Positions 22,347 to 33,721 of a stretch of 64,000 nucleotides of DNA are shown here, piece after piece; position 1 is the first letter of the stretch, and every line of letters begins with the position of its first letter. Below the pieces are notes generated by a model that made no database searches, was not told where the DNA came from, and saw nothing but the letters and a program-made list of their open reading frames with translations. The translations under genes and the position numbers were made by a program. This DNA is from Sipunculus nudus (Eukaryota; Annelida; Sipuncula; Golfingiida; Sipunculidae): the NCBI GenBank assembly GCA_026874595.1, contig CM049311.1:46257676-46321675 (forward strand), read 5' to 3'.

Positions 22347-25028
22347 AAAGAAGGCCTTCACATGGAGAAGAAGAACCCGTGGTGTTTATAGCAGATTGGA
22401 TTACTTTTTAACCTCGAAAACCTTACAAGATAGATTAACAATTTGACAATTTTACCTGCATTTCTTTCAGATCATTCTGGGATATTCTTAGATCTAATTG
22501 AACATGAATCAGAAAAACGAGGAAAAGGTTACTGGAAATTTAATAATAGATTATTAAAAGATGAAGAATTCACAAGACATATGAATAATAAAATATTGAT
22601 GTGGCAAAACCAAATAGAAAATATGGAAGACTTAGCACTAAAATGGGAATTGATAAAATATGAAATTCGTAAGTTTTCTAAGCAAAAGGAAAAAGCTAAG
22701 GAAAAGGGAAACCAAGCAAAGAGTACTAATGTTAATTGGAAGTTTACAAAACATGGAGGATAATAATGAATACACTGCAGAATATGATGAATTGATGCAG
22801 GATCTGGAATAAATTTATCAAGAAAAGGTCGAAGGTATAATGACTAGGGCTAAAGTAAGGTGGTTGGAGGAAGGAGAAAAGAGTACAAAATATTTTTTTA
22901 ATTTGGAAAGAAGAAATAGCATAAGGAAATGTATAACAAAATTGATAGATAAAGAATCACTGATACAGGGGACACAAAATATACTAAAGAAGGTAGCTTC
23001 ATACTTTAAGTATCTTTATACATCAACAAATATTAATACTGAAAGTGTTACCAGTAGTTATTTTTTTTTAGCAGAATAAAATTCAGAAATTGACAGAGAT
23101 GGAGCAAAATAGTTGCGAGGGATTGGTAACTGTGGATGAGATTGAGAAAACACTGAAAACTTTCAAAAATGGTACATCACCTGGAAATGATGGACTCACA
23201 ATAGAGTTTTATAAATTTTTCTGGAACAAAATAAACAACCTTTTAGTAGGGAGTTTTCACTATTCTTTTTTTAAAAGGAGAAATGTCTAATTCACAAAAA
23301 CAAGGGGTTATAACACTTATTGATAAGAAAGGGAAAGATTGAACGAACATTAAAAATTGGAGACCCCTTTCACTTTTAAATATATTTTATAAAATATTAA
23401 CTAGCGTATCACTAGATGGTTGCCAAATTTAATACATATTAATCAATATGGATACGTTAAAGGTCGATATATTTGAGAGGCAGTAAGAACTATTATAAAT
23501 ACACTTGATTACACCAACATTGGAAATATACCTGGAATCCTAATTAGTATTGATTATGAAAAAGCTTTTGATTCGTTAGAATGGGATTTTATTTTCAGAA
23601 ATGTTTTACTCTAACATCTCAGCTTGCGTAATTAACAATGGTCATACATCCGGGTATTTTCCTTTAGGGAGAGGTGTAAGACAAGGTGATCCATTATCTC
23701 CATATTTTTTTATTTTATCTTTAGAATTGTGAGCAATATCCATTAGGAATAACCAGAGTATTAAAGGAAATTAAGCTTGTGTTATATGCCGATGATACCA
23801 CAGCATTACTCTCAGTTAAAAGCTCGACCTTAAAGTTATGGAATACGTTGCATAAGTTTTCAGAAATTTCTGGTCTCAAAATTAATGAGGAAAAAACAGA
23901 GGGTATGCTTTATGGTGGTTTATATATAGAGAACTGTAATTTTCTAGTTATAAAATGGACCAAAGAATTAAAAACCTTGGGAATTTTTATTAACAAAGAT
24001 GAATCAGTACGATTGAAAGCAAATATAGAGCCAAAATTAGTTGAGGTTAAAAAATATATTGTCCTTATGGAAAACAAGAGATTTAACACTTAAAGGAAGA
24101 ATACTGATATCCAAATCCTTATGTTACTCAAACTTTACACACATATGTGCACTGCTTACCATGAAAAAGGAGGATATTAAACAAATAAAAAAATGTGTAT
24201 GGAATTTAGTGACTAAAGGGAAAAAAAGTCTTGGTATAAGTAGAGCAGTGTTAACTTGTGATATAAAGCATGGGGGTCAATGTATGTTAGACTTTGAAAG
24301 TTTTATTGAAGCACAGACAGTGAATTGGATTACAAGATACTTAAAGAATAACGAAAGAGACTGGCAATATTTTTGCGATTATTTTCTTTATCAATTAGGT
24401 TGTTTTCCAGTGCTCCTGTACAGCAATTATGAAGTAAATAACTTGCAGGGATTGAACAATCTGCCAGAATTTTATTGTAATATTTTAAGAATATGGAATA
24501 AGTTTAGGAAAGACCCAGTTATGGAACAGTTTGTATGGAATAACAAGAATATTCAGATTGATGGTAAATCAGTTTTTAATAAAAGTCTGTTTAACGCTGG
24601 TTTATGGTATTACAGAGATGTTATCGGTGAAAATGGAAATGTTTAGATTTTGGAATATGGGTCAGTCGTGGAGTACCAAGAAAATATTATCTTATTTATA
24701 GAGCTATTGTAGAACAAATTGTCAGTTTAGGAAAAGAATTAATTATAGAGATAGAGGGAGGTAAGTTAATGTGTCACACACAATCAGGAATTAAACAAGT
24801 TGAAGAAATAAGTACAAAAGAAATGTGTGACTATCTAATTGACCAGAAGAGACCTAAACTTTATTCAGCAAAAGCTAAATTAACTCAGAAATATAATCTA
24901 ATTGAGAACGATTGGAGCTTCTATTTCCAGGCGCTACAAAATATAACAAAGGATAGGAAATGTGTTGAATTTCAATATAAGATATATCATAACTGTCTAA
25001 TTTTAAATAATAAGTTGTTCAAGTGGGG
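22347..25028 (+). pseudogene. LINE ORF2: endonuclease end and reverse transcriptase
   Basis: In order across several frames: the EN C-terminal SDHSGIFLDL (22465), GKGYWKFNNRLLKDEEF (22526), RWLEEGEKSTKYFFNLE (22857), RT entry FKNGTSPGNDGLTIEFYKFF (23160), GVITLIDKKGKD (23305), NWRPLSLLNIF (23357), DYEKAFDSLEWDF (23551), GRGVRQGDPLSPYFFILSLE (23669), catalytic YADDTTALL (23788), then KINEEKTEGML and TLGIF, then the long C-terminal part to 25023. EN plus RT with YADD and the GKGYWKFN linker fit the Tx1/L1 branch. Stops and frameshifts (for example TGA before TNIKNWRP, and a break near 23600) make it inactive. The missing N-terminal endonuclease reflects usual 5' truncation. Confidence 0.85.
25024..25028. 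repeat. Target-site duplication of the BEL/Pao insertion (left)
   Basis: TGGGG, repeated exactly at 31740-31744. Confidence 0.9.
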
Positions 25029-25269
25029 TGTAGTGGCTCCAATAATGACAAAAACTGTAAATGCGTTCATGACGATTTACAAAACTTGGTATTTTGTCCA
25101 AATCACTACTTGACAAACCATGGCTGCCTACTTCAAGTTTCAAAATGGCTGAGCTTCCTGTCTTTACCATAAAAACTAAATTGTTTACCACCTTGACCTT
25201 AGTTACCAGTGGCTCTGCCTAAATTACCATAAGTACTTGAAAAAATAATATAATATAATAGCTCTCACA
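25029..25269 (-). repeat. BEL/Pao 3' LTR
   Basis: 241 bp. On the plus strand it starts TGTAGTGGCTCC and ends AGCTCTCACA. Confidence 0.95.
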
Positions 25270-25679
25270 CACCGGCCCTCTAATTGTGATGTAGGGTACT
25301 TCACAATTATCAATTATAGCTATACAATCAGGTTTAAGCTCGCTTTATAAAGTTACATTCACGATAGGTTCACAAGGAGTTAACGTTAACTCTTTAAACT
25401 TGTGGCTACAGTTCAGAGTGACATACTTCAAGATTTCACACATATTATGAAATTAAACTTCAACCTCTTCATGATGTCAAATCTTCTGCATAACATGTTC
25501 AAGTACATACATATACCTTGTCATATTAATATTATCAATACATGATCAACCATCATTTAAATACAAAGGATATAAAGCATAGAAGACATAGAAAACACTC
25601 TCAGTATCATCAGGTAGTCACCTTACAATAATAAAGTATCAACAAAGTCCATATTGCGCAAGTTCTTAAATGCATTAGT

Positions 25680-27071
25680 CCATTTCTAACACAAGACAGA
25701 GTTTATCAATAGGACGCACCAGAGTTGATGTTTGAGTTTTAACCTTTACTTGACGCACAAACCCTTTTCTGTCTGGCATTGTCTCTAACACGTCCCATTG
25801 GTCAAGAATTTCTTGGTGCTTTAGCATCTACCAATAAGACAATATCTCCAACTTTGAGATTTTGCCTTATACTACACCATTTTTGTCTTTCTTGCAACAA
25901 TGGCAAGTACTCGTGCACCCAACGCTTCCAGAAAATGTTACTCATATACTGCACCTGCCTCCAACGTCCCTTGCAGTATAAATCATCCTTAGAAAAAACT
26001 CCTGGAGGTGGATTAGGTTTGGTCTTCATCAGTAATAGGTGATTCGGTGTTAATGCCTCAAGGTCATTTTGTTGGTCAGATAATTTTGTTATTGGCCTGC
26101 TGTTGACAATAGCCTTAACTTCACACAAAAGAGTATGAAAGCTTTCATCATCTAACCCCTGTTCCTTTATCAGACTATTCAGTATTTTACGCACTGTCCT
26201 GATCTGCCTCTCCCATATACCCCCATGGTGGGATCCGGTAGGTGGGTTGAATGTCCAGTCGATATTCAACTGCAACATATCACTATGAATCCGAGATATG
26301 GTCAATGAATTAATAGCGTCTCTCAGATCACAGTCTGCACTGACCAAATTTGTTCCATTATCTGATCTGATGCTTTCCACTTGACCCCTGCGGGCAATAA
26401 ACCTACGCAATGCAAAAATGAATCAGTGTCAAGAGATGCTGCGACCTCCAAATGTATTGCTCGAACTGTGATACATGTGAAAAGAACACCAAAGCGTTTT
26501 ACCATAGAGCGGCCTCTCTTGATTTTAAATGGGCCAAAATAATCAACCCCAACGTAAATGAATGATGGCTCATCTGCAGCTAGTCTTTAGGTAAATCACT
26601 CATTTTCTGTTCAAGCACAGGAGATAATCAACTTTTTGCATGTAACACACTTTGACAGAATTCTCCGAACAGCTGAAGGTCCTTGTTTTATCCAATACCT
26701 TTGCGTAACTCAGACAGAATATGATTTCTGCCTGAATGTCCTGATTTCAAAATGAATCTGTCTTAAGATGAGTGTTGCAATGTGGCTGTCTTTAGGTATT
26801 ATCACTGGGTGTTTCATATTCTCAGGGAGAGAAGAACGATTCAGGCGGCCCCTACTCTCAGCAAACCATCATCTAAAATAGGATCTAGCTTTCTGATTGA
26901 GCTCTTTTGTTTCACACTACCAAAATTCATTTCATTCAAGGCTTTGATTTCCTTTGCATACACTGATCTTTGACAATATTTTAATAATGAAATCTCTGCA
27001 CTATCCAGCTCTGAAACAGTGATGTTTCCTGACTGGCTCACTTTCTGACCTCTGACCTTCCACAACAGCAT
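25680..27071 (-). pseudogene. BEL/Pao integrase with DUF5641
   Basis: From 27071 downward: the N-terminal region (GNITVSELDSAEISLLKYCQ), then after frame breaks the catalytic core with [20 protein letters not shown] (about 26500-26560; the first Asp precedes Tyr), [18 protein letters not shown] (second Asp, about 26350) and HHGGIWERQIRTVRKIL (Glu, about 26210). The C-terminal DUF5641 runs through KVGDIVLLVDAKAPRNS and, after a frameshift, to about 25690. All three catalytic acids are visible, but the protein is in at least four pieces. It would insert element cDNA into the host chromosome. Confidence 0.85.
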
Positions 27072-27223
27072 ATTCTTTATTCTGAGTATCCATGCTACTC
27101 CTCGTTTAAGTTTAAACCATGAAGAATGTAAACCATGAAGAATGATAATTTATCAGTCTATCAGTAGGACTTTCAGTATCTGTGTTCTTTGGCAAACCTG
27201 TTGACAGACTCAGTTGTGATACT

Positions 27224-28768
27224 TTAACCCTTTTTTACCTCAGGGTCATCTGCCAGTACATCTGAGATTTCAGAATATTCTGGCCATTCACTTTCATGGC
27301 TCCACAAAAACTTTGGACCTTTCACCCAGCGGCAGTTTTCAGTCAGCTCATCAGCAGACAAACCACGTGATGCTTCATCAGCAGGATTCAGCTTGGTTTT
27401 TACATATCTCCACTGAGATGTATCAGATCCTTCATGAATTACTGAAAGTCTGTTTGCTACAAATGTGTGAAATCTAGTTGTTGCATTTCTGATATAACGG
27501 ATCACAGACATGCTATCAGTCCAAAAATAGGATTTATCAATTGGGATCTCAAGCTCTTTGCGTAATAGCTTATCAACACGCACAGCAATGGTGGAAGCAG
27601 TCAGTTCTAATCGTGGCACTGTTACCTTTTTTAAAGGTGATACTCTGGATTTGCCCATGACAAAGCTACAATGAATGTCTCCTTTGATATTTACAAGTCT
27701 ATGGTATGACACAACACCATATCCCTGTTCACAGGCACCAGAGAAATGATGTAACTCAGAACACTGCATGTCATCATAATCAACTGTTTAAAAACATCTG
27801 TTCTCATAAAATGATTCTAGTTTCTGAACCTCCATTTTCCATTCTTTCCATTCCTCTGCTAATCTATTTGGAATGGTCTCATCCCAAGTCAAGTTCAAGC
27901 GACACAGTTCTTGCAAAATAAGTTTTGCCTTTAGTACATATGGAGTTAGAAATCCCAGAGGGTCATATATTGAGCTCACCACTGTAAGAAATCCACGTCT
28001 GGTTGTTGGTTTATCTTTAATATCAATTTTGAACATGAATTTGTCAGTTTCAACACACCATTTAATACCTAGTGCCCTTTCTACTGGTAAAGTATCTTGG
28101 TCTAGGTCAAAATCCTGAACCTCTTTAGCTCTTTCATTTTCAGGAATAGAATCCATAACTTCCCTGCTATTACTAATCCATTCTGTCAGATGAAATCCCC
28201 CCTCTGAACAAATGTCTCTCAATTCTTTACACAGGCTTATAGCTTCACTGACAATATCTACAGATTTTAAACAATCATCTACATAGAAATTGTTCAAGAT
28301 CGTATCTGTTCCTTCTTTGCAATATTTTCCTTTGTTACCTGTTGCAGTCTGTCGCAAAGCAAAATTTGCACACGCCGGAGAAGATGCTGCCCCGAATAAG
28401 TGTACAACCATCTGGTACTCAGTTACAGGCTGATTAATGTTTCCATTTTGATACCAAAGAAACCGAAGCAGACTGGTATCCTCATCTGGTACACGAACCT
28501 GATGAAACATAGACTCTACATCAGACATCATAGCCATCTTACCCTGGCGAAACCTAATCAAAGTTCCAATGAGTGTATTTGTTAGATTTGGCCCCTGAAG
28601 GAGTTTTTCGTTAAGAGAAGTTCCTCCATACCTAGCTGCACAGTCAAATACTACTCTCAGTTTCTTTTTAACTGGATGATGTACTCCGTGGTGAGGAAGA
28701 TACCATACCCTGCCATCATCTTGATCAAGCTTGTCTGATGGCACCTGGCGTGCATGACCTTCATTCAA
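27224..28768 (-). pseudogene. BEL/Pao reverse transcriptase and RNase H
   Basis: The RT starts around ARQVPSDKLDQDDGRVWYLP and includes KKLRVVFDCAARYGGTSLN, MMSDVESMFHQVRVPDED, HLFGAASSPACANFAL and the catalytic NNFYVDDCLKSV. After thumb and connection (RALGIKWCVETDKF, SSIYDPLGFLTPYVLKAK) a single in-frame TAA after RCF (27788) interrupts the chain. RNase H follows in the same frame with CEQGYGVVSYHRLV, VTVPRLELTASTIAVR, FWTDSMSVIRYIRN and KLNPADEASRGLSADEL. YVDD rather than YADD, and the DPLGFL block, are typical of Pao. It is the best-preserved part of the element. Confidence 0.95.
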
Positions 28769-28972
28769 CAGTTTGTCTATGCATGATTTATATTCCTCAT
28801 GAAATTTGACATCTCTGACAAATCTTCTGGTAAGCAGTGCTAACCTTTGTTATGCTTGTTTTCTGTTGTTTGGCATGACAGTTTCATTACATCTCAAAGG
28901 TAATCTAATGGTATAATGACCGTCTATCAGCTGAACAGATTCACTTACTATTTTGAGAAACTGCTTGTCCTC

Positions 28973-29692
28973 TTAGGAGGGCTCTGGCTCATCATCAACA
29001 GTTCTCTCACTAAAGTCATGATCAACATGATTACGCAGCTGATCTTCTAAAGTAGGTACCTCATGAATGCTAATTCTGTTCATGGAAACAAACATGTGAG
29101 GCCTTACATCACAGACATCTATGGGTCCATTTATCACCCATCCCAGCATGGTTTTTACTGCGAAAGGACCATTGTCTTTACCCTGTATAACATCATGAGG
29201 TTCCATTACCCTTGGGGCATTTACTCCTATAAGAAGTCCAACATGAGCATCCCCATCAATCTGATGTAAAGGAACATTCTGTAAGTATGGCCATTTTATC
29301 AAATCATCAGATGTTATTATATCCTTTCCTGTTACTGGAAGAGTAGGCTGAGTCAGTACAGGTCGTAGTACAGCTACATGTTTACCATCTACTGATGTGA
29401 TCTCTAAGTCTGGTATTACATAACTGTCCTGTAGCCTTTCATTCCCCATTGTACACAAAACAATCTTAGTTTTCTTTCCTTCTATACCAGCTGTCTCATC
29501 ACTTGCTCTGAACAGAATGTGGCAGTGCTTCCAGTGTCAAGAAAGGCATGTGTTTTTAGCTTTGATCCTAACTGGAACAATAGCAACGGCTGATCGCTGA
29601 GCGCCGGCCCCCATATAACTACTAGATGCTGATGACATTGTGACAGTATTGTTCACTTCACTGGCTACATTGGGGGGGGGGGGGGGGGGGGG
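28973..29692 (-). pseudogene. BEL/Pao aspartic protease (A17/DUF1758)
   Basis: Between gag and RT the minus strand encodes AFLDTGSTATFCSEQVM (about 29500-29550), carrying the Asp-Thr-Gly active site. After a frameshift it continues with IVLCTMGNERLQDSYVIPDL and ending GWVINGPIDVCDVRPHMF (about 29100). The domain matures the polyprotein. Frameshifts flank the DTG block on both sides. A 21-base C run on this strand (29672-29692) sits just after the gag stop, exactly where gag must connect to pol. Confidence 0.8.
29672..29692. repeat. Poly-G (minus strand poly-C) at the gag/pol junction
   Basis: Twenty-one consecutive Gs, eight bases past the gag stop codon on the minus strand. Length is probably unreliable in the assembly. 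Confidence 0.95.
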
Positions 29693-29700
29693 TTTGCTGG

Positions 29701-31443
29701 TTATTGCGTTCTACATGATGGGTGACATCTATTACAAGTGGTACAAAAGGTTCTATGAAGACAATTGAATCTTTGGTGACCGGACTTCAAACATGCAAAA
29801 CACAAACCTTTAGATTTGAGAAAGTCATATCTACTTTTCAGTGGTTGCGACTTTAAACTTAAGCAACAGTCAAGAGTATGTTGTGGTGAATGACAATATA
29901 TACAAGGTTTCTGGAATGCTAGTCCTTTATTAGACTTTGTTGAGTCATTAGTCACCTCATTCCTTGGTCCTGTCACTGCAACATCAATTGCAAAGCTTCT
30001 TTTGGTATTTGTATGAGACCCTGGCTTTACAGTCTGTATTGTGACTAAGGAGCTTTTGCCAAATGTAGGATCATTAGCTTTCTTGGCCTCTTTCCGAACA
30101 AAGTCAACCAACTGGGAGAATCTGAGAATGTGATTACGTTCTTTGGTATCTTGGACAATTGTTCTCCATCTATCATGTAAATAGTATGGTAATTTGCTGA
30201 CTAACAATCTCAAGTTCTCTGAGTATTCCAGCACATTTGCTGCTTCAACACTCTGTGCTGCATATTCACATTCACGAAGGAATATAGAAAACTCATCAAG
30301 TCCCTTTGCATTTTCCGGTTTGATAACTGGCCAGTCCAGTGCCCTCTTGACATAAGCATGAGCAATAACATCGGGATCTCCATATCTACTTTTAAATTCC
30401 TCTATAACTGCGAAATAGCCAACTTTTGAGTCTAAATGTGCATAGCCTTTTACTATTCTGTTAGCCTCACCCACAGTGAACTCGTCTAAATAATTCATTC
30501 TCTCATCAAAAGAGTCTGTGTTTGCTACAATTCTAGCATCAAATTGTCTCATGAAACGTTTGTAGTCCATAGAACCACCACAAAATTTCTGAATATCAGA
30601 TACAGGCTTTCTCAGTTCTCTAGCTACAGACAAGAGTCCAGGACTGTCTGTTACAGTTTCTTTAGACATGTTAATCTTTTGTTGTGGTACAAACTCACTA
30701 GCATTTGGATCTACGTCAGCATGTTCAGTTAAAGGTTGAGCAGCGGCTTTTTGAGCATGTACTATCACACTGGAATGAACAGGTTTGAATGACAGTCTTT
30801 CTTCAAAATCATTGAGCATATCAGATTTAGCTTCTGCTATTGCTAGTTCAGTCTTTAACTGCAGCTCCTGCTCTTTCATTTTTAAGTCAAGTTTAGCCTG
30901 CTCTATTTCTCTTTGCTGTTGTAATGCATTCACTTTAGCTGTTAGCTCTGCCTTTTTCTGCTGCTCCTCTAATCTAGAGTAGTCAAATTTTGATAATCTG
31001 GATCTCCTTGAACTGTGAGACGCCCGACTGCCACCACTTCTAATATTATCTGTCTTTACACTCTTTGTGGCACAAATACACTTTTCAACTTCAGTCTTCA
31101 AATTTCTACATTCAGTGTCTCTCACCCTAAAGTACTCTCTATCATCTATCTGTCTTTGCTCCTCATCCATTAATTCAAAACAAAGTTCATGGATGGCTAA
31201 AAAGTCTTCATACTTTTGGAGCCAGGTAGAGTACTTGGAATGGAGCAAAGGAATTTCAGTATTTTCCTCAATTCCCTGGCGTATTTCATCAGTTATCTGT
31301 AACACAGTCCGATAACTATGTTCCTTTTCTTGAATCGAAGTTCAAGTTCATACTGAAGGCCTTGACTAGACATTTTATGTGTCCTAGCACTTTTTCTGAT
31401 TTGGGCCTCACTATCAGAGAGGGTATTCTTACTATCAGCCATG
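29701..31443 (-). pseudogene. BEL/Pao gag (DUF1759, zinc knuckles), one frameshift
   Basis: Translation can start at ATG 31443 (MADSKNTLSDSEAQIRKSAR). It shifts frame near 31330 into KEHSYRTVLQITDEIRQGIE and then runs open for 534 codons to TAA at 29701. The N-terminal half is a long coiled coil rich in Glu, Gln, Lys and Leu (about 31000-30780). DUF1759 follows (QKFCGGSMDYKRFMRQFDAR through LPYYLHDRWRTIVQD). The end carries Cys/His clusters CIYCHSPQHTLDCC, CFACLKSGHQRFNC and CTTCNRCHPSC. Gag forms the particle and binds RNA. The single frameshift is the only clear break in this domain. Confidence 0.9.
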
Positions 31444-31492
31444 ATATGTAGACACTGGGTCCAAGTTTTTTGCTCTCAAGTTTTGTAAATAA

Positions 31493-31739
31493 TGAAATGG
31501 CTCCAATAATGACAAAAACTGTGAATGCGTTCATGACGATTTACAAAACTTGGTATTTTGTCCAAATCACTACTTGACAAACCATGGCTGCCTACTTCAA
31601 GTTTCAAAATGGCTGAGCTTCCTGTCTTTACCATAAAAACTAAATTGTTTACAACCTTGACCTTAGTTACCAGTGGCTCTGCCTAAATTACCATAAGTAC
31701 TTGAAAAAAATAATATAATATAATATAATAGCTGTCACA
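31493..31739 (-). repeat. BEL/Pao 5' LTR
   Basis: 247 bp, plus-strand ends TGAAATGGCTCC and AGCTGTCACA. It differs from the other LTR mainly by an extra TAATA and one A. TGGGG follows at 31740-31744. Confidence 0.95.
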
Positions 31740-31744
31740 TGGGG

Positions 31745-32069
31745 CATTATAGAAAATCCAAAATGTACGTTTTGTAATCAAAACGAAGAAACTGTGATAC
31801 ATTTTGAATCATATTTGGAAGAGGAGAAATATAAAATATAAGGCATGCCTGGGGGTGATTTGGCCTTCAATAAGGTTGCGATTCACGCACGTTACTTTAT
31901 TTATAAATGTAAATTATCTGACAGAAAACCAAAGTTTCATGGATTTTTTCCTTTTCTGAAACATATGAAAAAGATTGAATGTATGGGCACAAAAGAAAAT
32001 ACGGCTTATATAAAAAAATGGGTAAAAATGTGGGATCTCATTCCCTTACCTGAAGGGGAAAAACAATAA
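31745..32069 (+). pseudogene. LINE ORF2 C-terminus beyond the BEL/Pao insertion
   Basis: It continues the LINE reading with IIENPKCTFCNQNEETVIHF (a CxxC...H cysteine-rich motif typical of L1/Tx1 ORF2 ends). After a stop it gives NKVAIHARYFIYKCKLSDRK and KKWVKMWDLIPLPEGEKQ, ending in TAA at 32067-32069. A 3' UTR of about 150 bp follows. Confidence 0.75.
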
Positions 32070-32196
32070 GACACATATTTCTAACAGAGTTTTGATTGTT
32101 TAATGTAATCTCATGTCTGGGATCTTGTTTGTTTGTTTTTGTACACTTTTTATGTTATGATGTATGTAATTATGTTCTTTGTATGTAAATTGTTGT

Positions 32197-32220
32197 AATA
32201 AAGTATTTGTTTAAAAAAAA
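32197..32220 (+). terminator. LINE polyadenylation signal and A-tail
   Basis: AATAAA at 32197, then GTATTTGTTT and eight As ending exactly where the solo LTR sequence resumes with GAAC. Confidence 0.8.
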
Positions 32221-32378
32221 GAACGCTATGTCTCTACGCTTCAGACCCATCACGCGAGTCAGCGCCCAACAAGCGAGGTTCCCATAGCAACGAACTATGC
32301 CTTCGCTACACGAATCAGAATGTCAACAGACACATGTAACACTCCTGCGCTCAATAAAACAGATATCTATAACACTTT

Positions 32379-32545
32379 GGACACGCAGTTTGTTTCGATA
32401 GCCTCTATGGTTCATGTTGGTCACGCAGTTTGTGTCAATAGCGCTTATGCGCTTATTTTAGTCACGCAGCTTGTTTCAATAGACCTTGTGCTTTTATTTT
32501 AGACACCCAGTTTGTTTCAATATCCTCTATGCTTTCACTTTAGAT
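32379..32545. repeat. 41-bp minisatellite, right part
   Basis: About four more units with the core CAGTTTGTTTCAATAGCC, the continuation of the array at 21585-21745. Confidence 0.85.
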
Positions 32546-32750
32546 ACACTGTTTTCAACATTTCCAACAAGGGCATAAATGAGGCTGTCAAGAGAGGAAA
32601 AGGTGACACAGACTGATTGAACGAGTGAGAACCAGCCAGTACTAAAGTCTTCTGTTTACTTTATTTCGTGTTGTTATATGGTAATATGACCAGTGCTGAT
32701 TGCAGGGTCTGGTCTATAATGTTAAAAGCAGAAGTACTTGTAGACGAACA

Positions 32751-33590
32751 TGGTTTTACGGAACCCAATATCAACAGATCATGTAGTCGTGACGAACATA
32801 AATTTCGTAATGGAGATTTTAAAAAATCAGATTCTGTAACACTAGGCAGCGTGAAATGTCTAGGGGAATGAATAAAGAAGTCAGTTTTTTTTTTTTAACA
32901 AACAATTACAATTTATTCTTAAAACAACTCTAATATACAATACGATTACAAAGTATAACAACAGTACAACAGTAAATCAATACAAGTATATAAATAAAGT
33001 GTACAGTACCTTGATACCACCACTGTCACAGCGATAACAAGTCTTTTATAACGTACAACCCAGATGAACAGTTCACATAAATCTTCTCAGAGAATAACAG
33101 TCCAGTTCATTCACAAAATCAATCCACTGTAATCGAAAGGTAAAGTTCTTGTTATAATCCCGAAAGCAAACTGAAGCACTTATCGGAAAGGTCCACAACT
33201 GACTTACATGCTTGTGTGTCCGCTGGAATACTTCTCTCCTCTCTCCCGGTTCTAAAAAACAGCCCCTTCATAAAACTTTTCACCTCAAGCCGAGAACTTC
33301 CAATTTCTCGAACAATCCAAAGAACCAAACAGAACACACGTTACAGGAAACATCTAGAACAACATCGCTGTGTCTCTCCATATCAGGGTTCACACGTGGG
33401 CCGGCCAGGCGAGAAAGCCCCAGACTAGTATGACCGCTGTATTAACATGTGGAGCGTGACCGGGCAGCTAGAACATGGAACGCTGTAGCATAGTAACGAC
33501 AGGGCTTAAGCCAAACATGAATCAGAATGTCAACAGCGCACAATTAAAGAGACATCTCAACAGCTCACAATAAAACAGACATATGTAACA
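32751..33590 (-). repeat. 3' LTR of the Gmr1-like element
   Basis: About 840 bp; the left edge is uncertain by a few bases (TGGTTTTACGGAACCC aligns with TGTAACGGAACC of the solo LTR). The right end is CAGACATATGTAACA at 33590. It contains the ACTTCTTTATTCATTCCC-type block near 32880 and the GGGGCTG block near 33262. Confidence 0.8.
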
Positions 33591-33602
33591 CTCCCCCTCT
33601 TG
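33591..33602 (-). promoter_or_regulatory. Polypurine tract
   Basis: On the minus strand AAGAGGGGGAG lies directly before the LTR start TGTTACATATG. It is the primer site for plus-strand DNA synthesis and fixes the element's orientation. Confidence 0.75.
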
Positions 33603-33721
33603 TGAGAAAAAAGAAAGTTTTCTCGGAAAACTTTCTTTTTGCAATCACAATCACTTTATCTTTACAATATCTCAAGAATATCTTATTTACAACATTACAT
33701 AAACATCTCGTTTACAACATT

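Larger units (their letters stand above)
25029..31739 (-). mobile_element. BEL/Pao LTR retrotransposon, full length, degenerate pol
   Basis: 6711 bp with two LTRs (25029-25269 and 31493-31739), TG...CA ends and a 5-bp TSD TGGGG. The minus strand reads, in order, 5' LTR, gag with DUF1759 and zinc knuckles, aspartic protease (A17 type, DTG), reverse transcriptase (YVDD), RNase H, integrase, DUF5641, 3' LTR. This is the standard Pao order. The LTRs differ by about five substitutions and two small length changes by eye, so insertion was fairly recent. Nonetheless gag and pol carry several frameshifts and stops. The element lies inside the LINE, antisense to it. Confidence 0.95.
22347..32220 (+). 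mobile_element. Tx1/L1-like LINE, 5'-truncated, split by BEL/Pao
   Basis: The LINE has two parts, 22347-25028 and 31745-32220. It begins in the endonuclease C-terminus, runs through reverse transcriptase, and ends with AATAAA at 32197 and an A-tail (32213-32220). GAAC repeats at both ends as a short possible target duplication. Removing 25029-31744 rejoins the protein reading (NNKLFKWG followed by IIENPKCTFCNQNEETVIHF). Confidence 0.85.
21746..32374 (-). mobile_element. Gmr1-like gypsy solo LTR, itself split by a LINE
   Basis: The LTR occupies 21746-22346 and 32225-32374, about 751 bp in total. On the plus strand it starts TGTAACGGAACCTAATAAC and ends CAGATATCTATAACA; CTTT flanks it on both sides (21742-21745 and 32375-32378). 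It aligns along its length with the LTR at 32751-33590 and, inverted, with 19747-20522, including the TATA-like block (22250) and the ACTTCTTTATTCATCC-type 3' block (21860-21895). No gag or pol of this copy is present, so it is a solo LTR. The LINE entered at GAAC (22343-22346 and 32221-32224). Confidence 0.85.

Noticed and set aside
27788-28585. Plus-strand frames over the BEL/Pao polymerase
   Set aside because: These are shadows of the minus-strand RT, which has clear catalytic motifs.
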